A DNA stretch of 34,356 nucleotides from an uncultured Kiritimatiellota bacterium (GTDB lineage Bacteria; Verrucomicrobiota; Kiritimatiellia; RFP12; UBA1067), in NCBI GenBank assembly GCA_934635045.1, contig CAKTZA010000038.1, positions 1-34,356 on the forward strand, given 5' to 3'. Made by a program: the position numbers and the translations under genes. The notes beneath the pieces were generated by a model. That model saw only the letters and a program-made list of their open reading frames with translations, did not search any database and was not told the origin of the DNA. Positions 1 to 7,974 of the stretch are shown here, one piece after another. Position 1 is the stretch's first letter. Every line of letters begins with the position of its first letter.

Positions 1-74
1 CGGGAAATCCGCACGTCCGGTTTGATGAGGGGGAAGTCGCATCGGCGAAGCCGAGGCGTGGGTCTCTACTCTAC
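1..74 (+). other. 3' end of a group II intron (domain V 3' half and domain VI)
   Basis: The first 24 bases are the 3' strand of a group II intron domain V (loop GAAA, then CCGCACGTCCGG), matching the domain V at the right edge of the window except for one base. A domain VI-like hairpin follows (TCGGC, GAA, GCCGA at about 43-55), and the sequence ends in TCTACTCTAC, the kind of pyrimidine-rich AC end seen at bacterial group II intron 3' splice sites. I place the intron-exon border at about 74/75. The intron body lies outside the window. The reading frame through it is open from base 3 and continues into the next gene. Confidence 0.8.
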
Positions 75-1622
75 AAGCTGTTGACGATTGGCGGAGCGGC
101 GGTCTTCGCGGCCGTGTCGGCGGGAGCGGAACCGACGGAATACGTCGTGCCGGACTACGAGCGGTGGCCCGATTTCACCGACATCCATACGCAGGTGTCG
201 AACGCGCTCGCGCGCTGCAGGAGCGGAGACGTCGTGACGATCCGGGCGGGCGAATGGCAGCTGCCGGATGACGCGCTGACGGCTTTCGGCAGCGAGAAAA
301 TCGGCGCGTGGATGCCGCCCAACTACTATTCGGGCGGCGTCACGCTGCGCGGCGATCCGACTGCGGGACGCGACAAGGTCGTCCTGCGCGGCGGCATGAA
401 CCATGCGGTCGTCTACGCGCGCAACCGGGCGATGCGTCTGGAGGGCCTGACGTTCGCAGACTGCACGAACGCGCGCGGCCGTGCGGTCGAGGGCTATCAG
501 GACAACACGAAGACGTGGGCGACGCTTGTCGTGTCCAATTGCGTGTTCAGGGGCACGGAACCGAACGGCGGCGCGGGCGTCCGGTACGCGACGGTCGTGG
601 ACTGCGTCTTCACGAACTGCTTCGCGGGCTCGGGCGGCGGCGCGGCAGACAGCCGCGTCTTCGACAGCGCGTTCGTGGCGAACGCGGCGCAGTACTATGG
701 CGGCGGCGCGTCGGGATGCCCGATGGTCAGCAACTGCACGTTTGCCGCGAACAGCGTGACGGGCAGCGTCGGTGACGGCGGCGCGCTGAACGGCTGCGGC
801 ACGGTCATCGGCTGCCACTTCGAAGGGAACTACGCCGCGCGCTGGGGCGGCGCGCTCAACAGCTGCACGGATGTGCGGGACTGCACGTTCGGGACGGGCA
901 ACCGCGTCGGTGGCGTCGTCAGCCAGAGTTCGGGGGCGGTCGGCGCCGCCTGCAGCTTCACGCGCTGCACGTTCACGGGCGACCAGGGCAACGAGGTCGG
1001 GTCGTACACGGCCTGCGTCTTCACGAACATGACGGTGGCGCCGGTCTCGTTTCGGACGAGCGGGTGCGTCGCGCTCACGAACTGCCTGTTCGCGGCGAAT
1101 GCGCTGCCCGCCGGCTCCTACACCTTCATCAAGGGCGGACTGGTCGAAGCCAGTCCCTGCACGGTCGTCAACTGCACGTTCGTCGCGAACGACCTCAGGG
1201 ACGCCAGCCTCCTGAACGTGAAGTTCGCCGAGGTGAAGAACTGCCTCTTCTTCGGCAACACGCGGACGGTCAGCGGCAAGACCGTGCGGGACGACGTGAA
1301 CGTCTCTGTGACGGCGGGCGGCAAGGTCACGCTCGTGCACAACGGCTACGGCGAGACATCTGGCGCGTTCGCCTATGACGGCGAAGGGAACTTCGTCTGC
1401 ACGACCCCGCGTTTCATGAAGGACCGCGATCCGTCGGCTCCGTATTGGTCTCTTCGGTTCACGCAGGCGAACCGGAGCCTGCGCGAGGACGGGCTTGTCG
1501 AGGGCTGGATGGCAACGGCGACGGATCTGGCGGGCCTGCCGCGCCTCCGGGATGGGAAGGTCGGCGTCGGGTGCTATGCCTGCTGGCAACGGGAAAAGGG
1601 CGTGCTGCTGCTTTTCCGCTGA
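3..1622 (+). CDS. Secreted right-handed beta-helix protein, 5' end replaced by intron tail
   Basis: The product is a parallel beta-helix protein of roughly 510 residues plus an intron-derived N-terminus. From base 75 the exon codes for K-L-L-T-I-G-G-A-A-V-F-A-A-V-S-A-G-A, a hydrophobic signal-peptide core, but without its own ATG. The only exon-internal start is a TTG at 81. The mature part has many short Cys/Asn/Gly-rich coils of the type N-C-x-F and GGGA, typical of pectate-lyase-like or polymorphic outer-membrane beta-helices. It ends with a DLAGLPRLRDGKVGVGCY segment, a common C-terminal closing motif of such proteins. The frame is open from base 3 through intron domains V-VI, so translation may begin upstream of the window inside the intron. 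Substrate unknown; polysaccharide binding or cleavage, or adhesion, are possible. A second beta-helix gene follows 37 bp downstream. Confidence 0.8.
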   Translation, partial: GNPHVRFDEGEVASAKPRRGSLLYKLLTIGGAAVFAAVSAGAEPTEYVVPDYERWPDFTDIHTQVSNALARCRSGDVVTIRAGEWQLPDDALTAFGSEKIGAWMPPNYYSGGVTLRGDPTAGRDKVVLRGGMNHAVVYARNRAMRLEGLTFADCTNARGRAVEGYQDNTKTWATLVVSNCVFRGTEPNGGAGVRYATVVDCVFTNCFAGSGGGAADSRVFDSAFVANAAQYYGGGASGCPMVSNCTFAANSVTGSVGDGGALNGCGTVIGCHFEGNYAARWGGALNSCTDVRDCTFGTGNRVGGVVSQSSGAVGAACSFTRCTFTGDQGNEVGSYTACVFTNMTVAPVSFRTSGCVALTNCLFAANALPAGSYTFIKGGLVEASPCTVVNCTFVANDLRDASLLNVKFAEVKNCLFFGNTRTVSGKTVRDDVNVSVTAGGKVTLVHNGYGETSGAFAYDGEGNFVCTTPRFMKDRDPSAPYWSLRFTQANRSLREDGLVEGWMATATDLAGLPRLRDGKVGVGCYACWQREKGVLLLFR

Positions 1623-1659
1623 ACGTGAAACGCTGAAATCCGAAGAAAGGACAGTGAAA

Positions 1660-3816
1660 ATGAATCGGTTGATTTTCGCGGCGCTGGTGGCCGCTGCGCG
1701 GATGGCCGCGTATGGCGAGGGCGCGACCGCCGTTTACGAAGTCGGGCCGAAGCGTCCGCTGAAGACGCTGGCCGCCGCGCGCGACCGTGTGCGCGAAGAC
1801 CGTCGGTCGGGCAAGCTCGCGGCGGATGTGCGGGCGATCGTGTACGTGGACCGGGGCACGTATCCCCTGCCGAAGGGCTTCGTGTTCGGCAAGGACGACG
1901 GACGGGCCACATGGGTCGCGCGCGAACCGCGCCGCGCGCGGCTGGTCGGCGGCACGATCCTGAAGGCGGCGGACTTTGCCGCGATTGCGGACGCGAAGAT
2001 CCTGAAGCGGCTTGACCCGTCTGTGCGCGAGAAGGTCGTCGTCTGCGATCTCGCGAAGAAGGGCGTGGCGCCGCTCGAACCGTTTGCCGACCAGTTTCGC
2101 GGGCTGCCGGGGCCGTTCCTCTACATGAACGGCGAGGAGCTGACTCTCGCGCGCTGGCCGAACGAGAACGCGGTCGACCGCAAGCTGGAATGGACGTCGT
2201 TCACGAACGTGACGGATCACGGCTGGGCGGAGAAGGACAGCGCGGATCCGGCGCGACGGGTCGAGCATCCGGGCGCATTCGTCTATGACGCGAGCGACCG
2301 TTTCGCGCGCTGGAACCTGAGGGAAGGGGTCTGGCTGAACGGCTACTGGTGCCACGACTGGTATGACTGTGCGGTGCGGATCGGGTCGTTCGACGCCAGG
2401 ACGAAGGAGGTTTGTCTCGCCGCGAAAGTGCCGTACAACATTGCGGGCGGCACGCTCGGACACAAGGAGCGGCGCTTCTACGCCTTCAACCTGATCGAGG
2501 AGCTCGACTCGCCGGGCGAATACTTCCTCGACCGAAAGGGGCGCAAGCTGTACCTCTATCCGAAAGGGGACCTGGCGCGTGCGGAAATCGTCCTCGCGAC
2601 GCTGGAGAGTCCCGTGGTGCAGATGCTGAAGCTGAAGGACTTCACGTTTCGCGGCTTTGACGTCAAGGGGTCGCAGAAGACGGGCGTGGACGTGAAGGAC
2701 TGCGAAGGCGTGACGCTGGACGACTGTCGCGTGACGTGCGTCGGTGGGTCAGGCGTCTCGGCCAATGGCACGCGGCTCAAGGTCACGAACTGCGAAATCG
2801 CCAACGTCGGCGAGGCGGGCGTGTTCATGGGCGGCGGCGACGTGAAGAACCTGATTTCGGGCGAGAACCTTGTCGAGAACTGCCACATCCACCACTTCGC
2901 CCAGCACGTGCGGACGTATCGTGCGGGCGTGATGATCCCGTGGAGCGCCGGGGCGGTCGTCCGCCGCAACGAGATCCACGACGCGCCGCATGTCGCGATT
3001 CTCTACGGGGGCGTGAACAACGTCTTCGAGTACAACGAGATCTACCGGTGCGTGTACGAGACGGCGGATTCGGGCGTGTTCTACACGGGACGCAGCTGGA
3101 TTTCGCAGGGCAACGCCGTGCGCTACAACTACATCCACGACTGCGGGCCGAAGAACGATCCCGGGCACACGACGGGTGTCTACTTCGATGACGTGGACTG
3201 CGGCGACGAGGTGTTCGGCAACGTCTTCCAGAACATGGGGCGCGGCGTGTTCATCGGCGGCGGGCGCGACCACCCGATCCTCAACAACGTCTTCTGGAAC
3301 TGTTCGGAAGCCGTGTTCATGGACAACCGGGGCATGACCTGGAAGCAGTGGAACACGCCCTCCGGCAACTGGGATTTCGAGGCGCAGGGCGAGCGCATGG
3401 ACTACCGCAACCCGCCGTGGAGCGTCCGCTTCCCGAATCTCGCGAAGACGATGCAGGACTTCCCGCGCGAGCCGCTGCACAACCCGATTCAGCGCAACGT
3501 CATCGTGAACTCCATCCTCAACGACATCGCCATCCTGCCGCGCATGACGAACATCGTCGACCGCCTGGCGCCGATTTCCGACAACCTCGTCGTCCATGAG
3601 GTCGTTCGCGGACGCCCGTGGCCGTGGAAGGCGCGCGTCAATCCGTGGCGGATCGAGTGCGGCACGCCAATCGCGGCCAACGGCGTGAAGTCGGCCGACC
3701 TGGGTTTCTCGGATCCCGACAACGGCGATTTCACGCTTCGGAAGGATGCGGCAGTCCTGACGCTCGTTCCGGGCTTTGTGGCGATTCCCTTCGAGAAGAT
3801 CGGGAGGGACCGGTGA
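1660..3816 (+). CDS. Secreted right-handed beta-helix protein, possible glycosidase
   Basis: A 718-residue protein. The start at 1660 is chosen because GAAAGGA lies 8 nt upstream and the first residues (MNRLIFAALVAAARMAAYGE) form a signal peptide. Residues about 25-50 contain PLKTLAAARDRVRE, the N-terminal motif common in large beta-helix glycosidases and lyases. The middle, about residues 330-560, has repeated N-x-I/V and GGG turns of a parallel beta-helix, including DSGVFYTGR, GVYFDDV and GVFIGGGRDH, which look like an active-site face. The layout resembles GH141-like or related carbohydrate enzymes, but I cannot assign a CAZy family. Likely periplasmic or secreted. It overlaps the following gene by 4 bases (GTGA), so the two are probably co-translated. 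Confidence 0.8.
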   Translation: MNRLIFAALVAAARMAAYGEGATAVYEVGPKRPLKTLAAARDRVREDRRSGKLAADVRAIVYVDRGTYPLPKGFVFGKDDGRATWVAREPRRARLVGGTILKAADFAAIADAKILKRLDPSVREKVVVCDLAKKGVAPLEPFADQFRGLPGPFLYMNGEELTLARWPNENAVDRKLEWTSFTNVTDHGWAEKDSADPARRVEHPGAFVYDASDRFARWNLREGVWLNGYWCHDWYDCAVRIGSFDARTKEVCLAAKVPYNIAGGTLGHKERRFYAFNLIEELDSPGEYFLDRKGRKLYLYPKGDLARAEIVLATLESPVVQMLKLKDFTFRGFDVKGSQKTGVDVKDCEGVTLDDCRVTCVGGSGVSANGTRLKVTNCEIANVGEAGVFMGGGDVKNLISGENLVENCHIHHFAQHVRTYRAGVMIPWSAGAVVRRNEIHDAPHVAILYGGVNNVFEYNEIYRCVYETADSGVFYTGRSWISQGNAVRYNYIHDCGPKNDPGHTTGVYFDDVDCGDEVFGNVFQNMGRGVFIGGGRDHPILNNVFWNCSEAVFMDNRGMTWKQWNTPSGNWDFEAQGERMDYRNPPWSVRFPNLAKTMQDFPREPLHNPIQRNVIVNSILNDIAILPRMTNIVDRLAPISDNLVVHEVVRGRPWPWKARVNPWRIECGTPIAANGVKSADLGFSDPDNGDFTLRKDAAVLTLVPGFVAIPFEKIGRDR

Positions 3817-4961
3817 TCACGCGCCGCGACTGGCTGGGGGCGTGCGCGGCGGGGGCTCTCGCGTCTCGTGCGCATGGTGCAGGCGGCGCGCTCCCCGCAT
3901 GGGCGCAGCGGGCGATTGACGAGGCGCGGGAACGCATCGAGAAGTGGAAAGACGGACAGGACATTTCGCTGTTCGTGACGATTACCGACGTCCATTCGCG
4001 TGTGCCGGACGTGACGGATCCGATTGACTGGTCGGATCCGAAGAGCCACATCCTCATCGCGCAGGAAGCGGTGCGGCAACTGGGGGCCGACGCCCTCGTC
4101 GATCTCGGCGACGCCGATTTCCAGTACGCCTGGGATCATCCGAACGTCACGCCGCCGGCGGACGAGGCGGACGCTCTCATTCGTCGGCGCATCGCCGCGC
4201 AGTTCCGGCTTTATCGCGATTTCGAGCGACCCGTCTACTTCTGCCGGGGCAACCACGACCGGGGACGGACGCATCGGGAGTTCTCGACAGCCGCGTTTGG
4301 CGCGTTCAATGCGCTCGCCGCCGCACACGGGCATGTTGCCGAGCTCGGCGGCGAGGGGAACTACGGCTATTTTGACGTCCCCGGAAAGAGTCTGCGCCTG
4401 TTCTTCCTCGACTCGTGCGAGAAAGTCGATTACGGCTTCACGTCGAAACAGCTCGCATTTGTCGCACGGGGCCTCGAATCGTTGCCGGACGGCGGGCGCG
4501 CGGTCGTCATGTCGCACTATTGCATCGCGGAGGCGATCGGTCGGTGGATGCGGCCGGGGCAGCCGCTCACGCACGCGAAGCGGGTACGTGGCTTCGGAGG
4601 CGAGACGCTGCACGCGATCTTTTCCGCGTTCGTCCATTCGGAGGCGGGCGCGCGCGAGGACGTCTCCTGGGACTTCACGGGCAAGCCCCAGCGGCGGCTG
4701 GCCGCGTGTCTTTGCGGCGATTCGCACGTTGACAGCCACGGAGTCTTGGATGACGTGAACTATGTCGTTTCGCAGGGATATGGCCCGTGCCATCCGCTGC
4801 TGCTTGCGCCCGGCGCGACGTTCGTCTGGAAGTCGGATCGGACGAAGCACCCGATGATTGACGTCTTGGGCGTCAAGCGCCTTTACGAAAGCATCGGCCT
4901 GGCGCGTGTCTTCCGCGTCGGTGACGGCGGCGCCGCACATGATCGCGAATGGTGCTTCTAA
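3813..4961 (+). CDS. Calcineurin-like metallophosphoesterase, Tat-type signal
   Basis: A 382-residue protein starting at GTG 3813, overlapping the previous stop (GTGA), with GGGAGGG 5-11 nt upstream. The N-terminus MITRRDWLGACAAGALASRAHG has the RR-x-W/F-L pattern of a Tat signal, so export in folded, metal-loaded form is likely. Metallophosphoesterase metal-binding blocks are present in order: TDVHSR, VDLGDADF (a variant of GDxx), GNHDRG, MSHYC and GDSHVDSH. The first block has D-x-H and the last G-D-S-H, as in calcineurin-type dinuclear centres. Substrate unknown; the operon-like link to a beta-helix glycan enzyme suggests removal of phosphate or sulfate-like decorations, which is inference. 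Confidence 0.85.
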   Translation: MITRRDWLGACAAGALASRAHGAGGALPAWAQRAIDEARERIEKWKDGQDISLFVTITDVHSRVPDVTDPIDWSDPKSHILIAQEAVRQLGADALVDLGDADFQYAWDHPNVTPPADEADALIRRRIAAQFRLYRDFERPVYFCRGNHDRGRTHREFSTAAFGAFNALAAAHGHVAELGGEGNYGYFDVPGKSLRLFFLDSCEKVDYGFTSKQLAFVARGLESLPDGGRAVVMSHYCIAEAIGRWMRPGQPLTHAKRVRGFGGETLHAIFSAFVHSEAGAREDVSWDFTGKPQRRLAACLCGDSHVDSHGVLDDVNYVVSQGYGPCHPLLLAPGATFVWKSDRTKHPMIDVLGVKRLYESIGLARVFRVGDGGAAHDREWCF

Positions 4962-5034
4962 CGTGCACGAGGGACAGACCCCATTTGGGTGGACCCTATT
5001 GATGGAGTGGCAGTGGAGGCGTTCAGCCTCGGTA

Positions 5035-5043
5035 TGGTATAAT
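5035..5043 (+). promoter_or_regulatory. Extended -10 promoter (TGGTATAAT)
   Basis: TATAAT at 5038-5043 is preceded directly by TGG. No convincing -35 is present 16-18 nt upstream. The first ATG (5051) is 7 nt after the box, where transcription itself should begin, so the message is predicted to be leaderless. Confidence 0.65.
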
Positions 5044-5050
5044 ACGCGCC

Positions 5051-5092
5051 ATGAGACAGCCCCGCAACTTCCATCTTCTCGCAGTCGGATGA
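5051..5092 (+). CDS. Possible leaderless 13-codon leader peptide
   Basis: ATG 5051 lies 7 nt after a TATAAT box and opens a 13-residue ORF (MRQPRNFHLLAVG). Its TGA overlaps the murC-murB ATG as ATGA at 5089-5092. There is no Shine-Dalgarno for murC-murB, so the small ORF may deliver ribosomes by coupling. Alternatively the true murC-murB start is ATG 5119 and this ORF is fortuitous. Confidence 0.35.
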   Translation: MRQPRNFHLLAVG

Positions 5093-7200
5093 CAGACTCC
5101 ACCACGCTTACTTCACCAATGGGGTCTGACCCTCGGATTGCCCCTCGGATTCACTTGATTGGCATCGGTGGCGTCGGCATGGCCGGGCTCGCCGTTCTCC
5201 TGAAGGCCCGTGGCTGCGCGGTGTCGGGCTGTGACTTGCAGCGGAGCGCGCGGACGCGCTGGCTGGAGGCGCAGGGCATCCGCGTGGATGTGGGGCACGA
5301 CCCTGCGCACGTCGCGGCGGCCGACGCGGTCATTGTCACGCCGGCCGTCCGGCCAGACAACCCCGAGCGCGTCGCGGCGGCGGGGCGCATCCGCTTTCGC
5401 GGCGACGTCCTCGCGGAGCTCGTGAGCGCGGCGCCGGATTCAATCGCCGTCTGCGGCTCGCACGGCAAGACGACGACGGCGACGTGGATTGCCCGGTTGC
5501 TCCTGTCGCTCGGCGAGTCCGTCTCGTGGGCGATCGGCGGCGAGACGGGCGGCTTTCCCGTCGCGGGCGTGGGGACAGGCCCCCTTGTCGTGGAGGCCGA
5601 TGAGTCGGACGGTACGCTCGCGCGCTACCATGCGAAAACGCTCGTCGTCACGAACTGCGAATACGACCACCCCGACCACTTCAGGACGCGCGATGCCTAC
5701 CTCGCCTGCTTCGCGGCGGCGAAACGGCAGGCGGCGGACGTCCTCGATTCCGTGGACGGCCTGGAGCCGCTGTCCGCCGCGCTGGGCCTTGACGCGCTCG
5801 GCCTCGCGCCGCACAACCGTCGCAACGCGCTGATGGCGGCCGAAGTCGCGCGGCGGCGCGGACACGCTGTCCCGGCGATTGCCGCCGCGCTGCCGGCGAT
5901 CGTCGCGCAGCTTCCCGACCGGCGGTTTCAGCCGATTGCGCCGGGCGCCTACACCGACTACGCGCATCATCCGACGGAAATGAAATGCGCCGTCGCGATG
6001 GCGCGGCAGGCCTGTCGCGGCACGTTGCGCGTCCTCTTCCAGCCGCACCGCTATTCGCGGACGAAGGCACTGCTCCGCGATTTTCCGGCGGCGTTTGCGG
6101 GGGCGGATGAAGTCGTGCTGTGTCCGACCTACGCGGCGTTCGAGGCGCCGGTCGAGGGCGGCGACGTCGCCGACTTGTATGCGGTGTGTCGGGAGGCGTT
6201 TGATGATGCGCACGCGGATGATTCTGACCGGGGAGAGTCTCACACGGAGCCACGGGGGCACGGAGAGAGAAGGGTGTTCTTGGCGCGGAGCTGTGACGAG
6301 GCGTGGGAGCATGCGCGCAATTCGATGAAGGATGGCGACGTCACGCTGCTGTTGGGCGCGGGCGACATCATCCGTCTCGTGCCGCACATCCAGTCAGACC
6401 TCCGTGTCTCCGCTTCTCCGTGTGAGAAACTGAATGGAACGGCACACAAAAATCCGAGCCCCTGTTTCCCCAAACGCCGCATCTGGATCGGGCAGGGCAC
6501 GAACACGTGGAAATCGGACTTGAACCTGTCCGTCGACTACGTTCCGACCACTGGCCCCGCCGGGGCGCCGGGGGCGTCCCTCGTCGCGGCGCATCCGGGG
6601 CTCCTGCCGTGGATGGCGGGGATTCCCGGCACGGTCGGCGGCTGGATCAAGATGAACGCGGGCGCGTTCGGCCATTCGATTTCCGAAGTTCTCGCGTCCG
6701 TCAAGGTCGACGGCGCATGGGTCAAGGCGGAAGACTGCGGCTTTGGCTACCGCACGAGCGCGATCAAGGGGGAGATTCAAGATTTCAGGTTGAAGGAGCC
6801 GGAAGACGTGAGGGACGCGAGGGACTTGAGAGACTCGAGTTCCTCTCCTGCCGCTTGTCCCTCGTGCCCCTCATGTCCCTCAAGTCTAACAGGCCCTGCC
6901 TTTTACCTTGCGCGGCGCAAGAAGTTCCCGGCGGGGACGTACGGCAGCTTCTTCAAGAATCCGCCGGGCGATTACGCGGGGCGGCTTCTGGAGGCGGCGG
7001 GCGCGAAGGAACTGCGCGTCGGCGGTGCCTACGTTTGGGCGGAGCATGCGAACGTCATTGTGCGCGGCGTCGGCGCGACGGCATCGGACGTCCTGGCACT
7101 CGCGCAGCTGATGGCGGCGCGCGTCCGCTTTCGGTTCGGCGTGGCGCTCGAGCCCGAAGTCTGCGGCATCGGCACGTTTTCGCCCAAGGACCGGGCGTAG
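5089..7200 (+). CDS. murC-murB: MurC-MurB fusion: UDP-MurNAc-L-alanine ligase and UDP-MurNAc dehydrogenase
   Basis: A 703-residue fusion of two cytoplasmic peptidoglycan precursor enzymes: MurB reduces UDP-GlcNAc-enolpyruvate to UDP-MurNAc, and MurC adds L-Ala. The MurC half begins with IHLIGIGGVGMAGLA, then has the P-loop GSHGKTTTATW, EADESDGT, the C-terminal DYAHHPTE and FQPHRYSRT blocks, and LLLGAGDII. The middle of MurC is short: about 25 residues lie between the DHPDHF and HNRRNA segments, against about 80 in E. coli. The MurB half (from about residue 463) has AGIPGTVGGW, MNAGAFG, FGYRTS with the catalytic Ser, GSFFKNP, HANVIV and LEPEV with the catalytic Glu. Its FAD-binding N-terminal part is strongly shortened. 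Two repeat-derived insertions lie in it. Start ambiguous: 5089 (ATGA overlap) or 5119. Its own promoter is at 5035. Confidence 0.88.
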   Translation: MTDSTTLTSPMGSDPRIAPRIHLIGIGGVGMAGLAVLLKARGCAVSGCDLQRSARTRWLEAQGIRVDVGHDPAHVAAADAVIVTPAVRPDNPERVAAAGRIRFRGDVLAELVSAAPDSIAVCGSHGKTTTATWIARLLLSLGESVSWAIGGETGGFPVAGVGTGPLVVEADESDGTLARYHAKTLVVTNCEYDHPDHFRTRDAYLACFAAAKRQAADVLDSVDGLEPLSAALGLDALGLAPHNRRNALMAAEVARRRGHAVPAIAAALPAIVAQLPDRRFQPIAPGAYTDYAHHPTEMKCAVAMARQACRGTLRVLFQPHRYSRTKALLRDFPAAFAGADEVVLCPTYAAFEAPVEGGDVADLYAVCREAFDDAHADDSDRGESHTEPRGHGERRVFLARSCDEAWEHARNSMKDGDVTLLLGAGDIIRLVPHIQSDLRVSASPCEKLNGTAHKNPSPCFPKRRIWIGQGTNTWKSDLNLSVDYVPTTGPAGAPGASLVAAHPGLLPWMAGIPGTVGGWIKMNAGAFGHSISEVLASVKVDGAWVKAEDCGFGYRTSAIKGEIQDFRLKEPEDVRDARDLRDSSSSPAACPSCPSCPSSLTGPAFYLARRKKFPAGTYGSFFKNPPGDYAGRLLEAAGAKELRVGGAYVWAEHANVIVRGVGATASDVLALAQLMAARVRFRFGVALEPEVCGIGTFSPKDRA
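6238..6427 (+). repeat. Inverted CACGGAG-type arms inside murC
   Basis: The 27-nt arm 6238-6264 (beginning TCTCACACGGAG and ending CACGGA) returns in reverse complement at 6401-6427, with 22 of 27 positions matching. The arms code for a polar stretch before the last MurC segment and for the MurC-MurB linker. The 136 nt between them encode genuine MurC C-terminal sequence (LLLGAGDII). Confidence 0.6.
6805..6887 (+). repeat. Inverted 9-nt word array inserted in the MurB part
   Basis: Left arm 6805-6839 is made of 9-nt words of type NNGAGGGAC. The right arm 6854-6887 carries the same words in reverse complement. Because the period is nine, the frame is kept, giving V-R-D, A-R-D, L-R-D and then C-P-S triplets. 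The insertion falls between the YRTS catalytic loop and the GSFFKNP motif of MurB. Confidence 0.75.
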
Positions 7201-7203
7201 ATT

Positions 7204-7212
7204 TGGTATAAT
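7204..7212 (+). promoter_or_regulatory. Extended -10 promoter for cysE
   Basis: TGG directly precedes TATAAT (7207-7212), 2 nt after the murC-murB stop. ATG of cysE is 11 nt after the box, leaving at most a very short 5' leader without a Shine-Dalgarno. Confidence 0.65.
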
Positions 7213-7223
7213 ACGCGCTGAAA

Positions 7224-7973
7224 ATGACATTGCCACAGAGAATCGCGCTGATCGTGAAGCGGGGCCTGGCCCTGCTCCACCCGTGCGTCTACGGCGAGCT
7301 GGGCGCGAAGGACACGGCGACCCTGATCGCGGCGGAGCTGGAGAAGGAGATCGAGCTGCTGTGTCCCGACCGGGACGCGGCGGCGGTCGTCGGCGCGTTC
7401 CTCGCGCGGCTGCCGGAGGTGAAGCGCCTCGTCGAGACGGACGTGCAGGCCGCCTACGAGGGCGACCCGGCGGCGACAAGCCCGATGGAGGTCGTGATGG
7501 CCTATCCGGGGCTCTACGCCGTGACGATCCACCGCCTCGCGCACGAGCTCTACCGGCTGAAGGTGCCGATCATCCCGCGCATCATGTCCGAGCTTGCCCA
7601 CTCGAAGACGGGCATCGACATCCATCCCGGCGCGTCGATCGGCGAGCGGTTCTTCATCGACCACGGCACGGGCGTCGTCATCGGCGAGACGTGCGTGATC
7701 GGCGACAACGTGAAGCTCTACCAGGGCGTCACGCTCGGTGCGCTCTCGTTCGACAAGGACCCGGCGACCGGCGCGCTCGTCAAGGGCATCAAGCGTCATC
7801 CGAACGTCGAGGACAACGTCGTCATCTATGCGGGCGCGACGATCCTCGGCGGGAACACCACGATCGGTCACGACTCGGAGATCGGCGGCAGCGTCTGGAT
7901 CATCGCGTCCGTGCCGCCGAACTCGCGCGTCTACAACAAGCCGCCCGCGCCCACCATCAAGGAGAAGAAGTAA
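7224..7973 (+). CDS. cysE: Serine O-acetyltransferase (EpsC/CysE type)
   Basis: A 249-residue enzyme that would acetylate L-serine with acetyl-CoA, the first step of cysteine synthesis. The N-terminal alpha-helical region (about 1-110) is followed by the left-handed beta-helix of hexapeptide repeats: GIDIHPGASIGERFF, IDHGTGVVIGET, IGDNVKLYQGVTLG, then HPNVEDNVVIYAGATILGG and IGHDSEIGGSVW. The DH and H catalytic pair (IDHG, IHPG) is present. Size and the long insert before KRHP fit the EpsC-type subgroup. The stop is 1 bp before the next start, and its 3' end carries the Shine-Dalgarno of ychF, so the two form an operon. Confidence 0.92.
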   Translation: MTLPQRIALIVKRGLALLHPCVYGELGAKDTATLIAAELEKEIELLCPDRDAAAVVGAFLARLPEVKRLVETDVQAAYEGDPAATSPMEVVMAYPGLYAVTIHRLAHELYRLKVPIIPRIMSELAHSKTGIDIHPGASIGERFFIDHGTGVVIGETCVIGDNVKLYQGVTLGALSFDKDPATGALVKGIKRHPNVEDNVVIYAGATILGGNTTIGHDSEIGGSVWIIASVPPNSRVYNKPPAPTIKEKK

Positions 7974-7974
7974 C

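Larger units (their letters stand above)
4971..5132 (+). repeat. Inverted REP-like repeats around a promoter
   Basis: The 15-mer GGGACAGACCCCATT at 4971-4985 is repeated in inverted orientation at 5118-5132 (AATGGGGTCTGACCC), with one mismatch. Each arm is itself near-palindromic (GGGNC-AGA-CCCC). Between the arms are the promoter and leader ORF of murC-murB. Related GGGGACAGGCCCC words recur at 5573 and 33438, and a variant (GGGGACAGACCCC) at 27629. The shape recalls REP elements associated with IS200-like RAYT transposases, but none is visible here. Confidence 0.6.

Noticed and set aside
66..1589. Minus-strand open frame of about 500 codons
   Set aside because: Antisense shadow of the beta-helix gene with low-complexity Arg/Ala composition.
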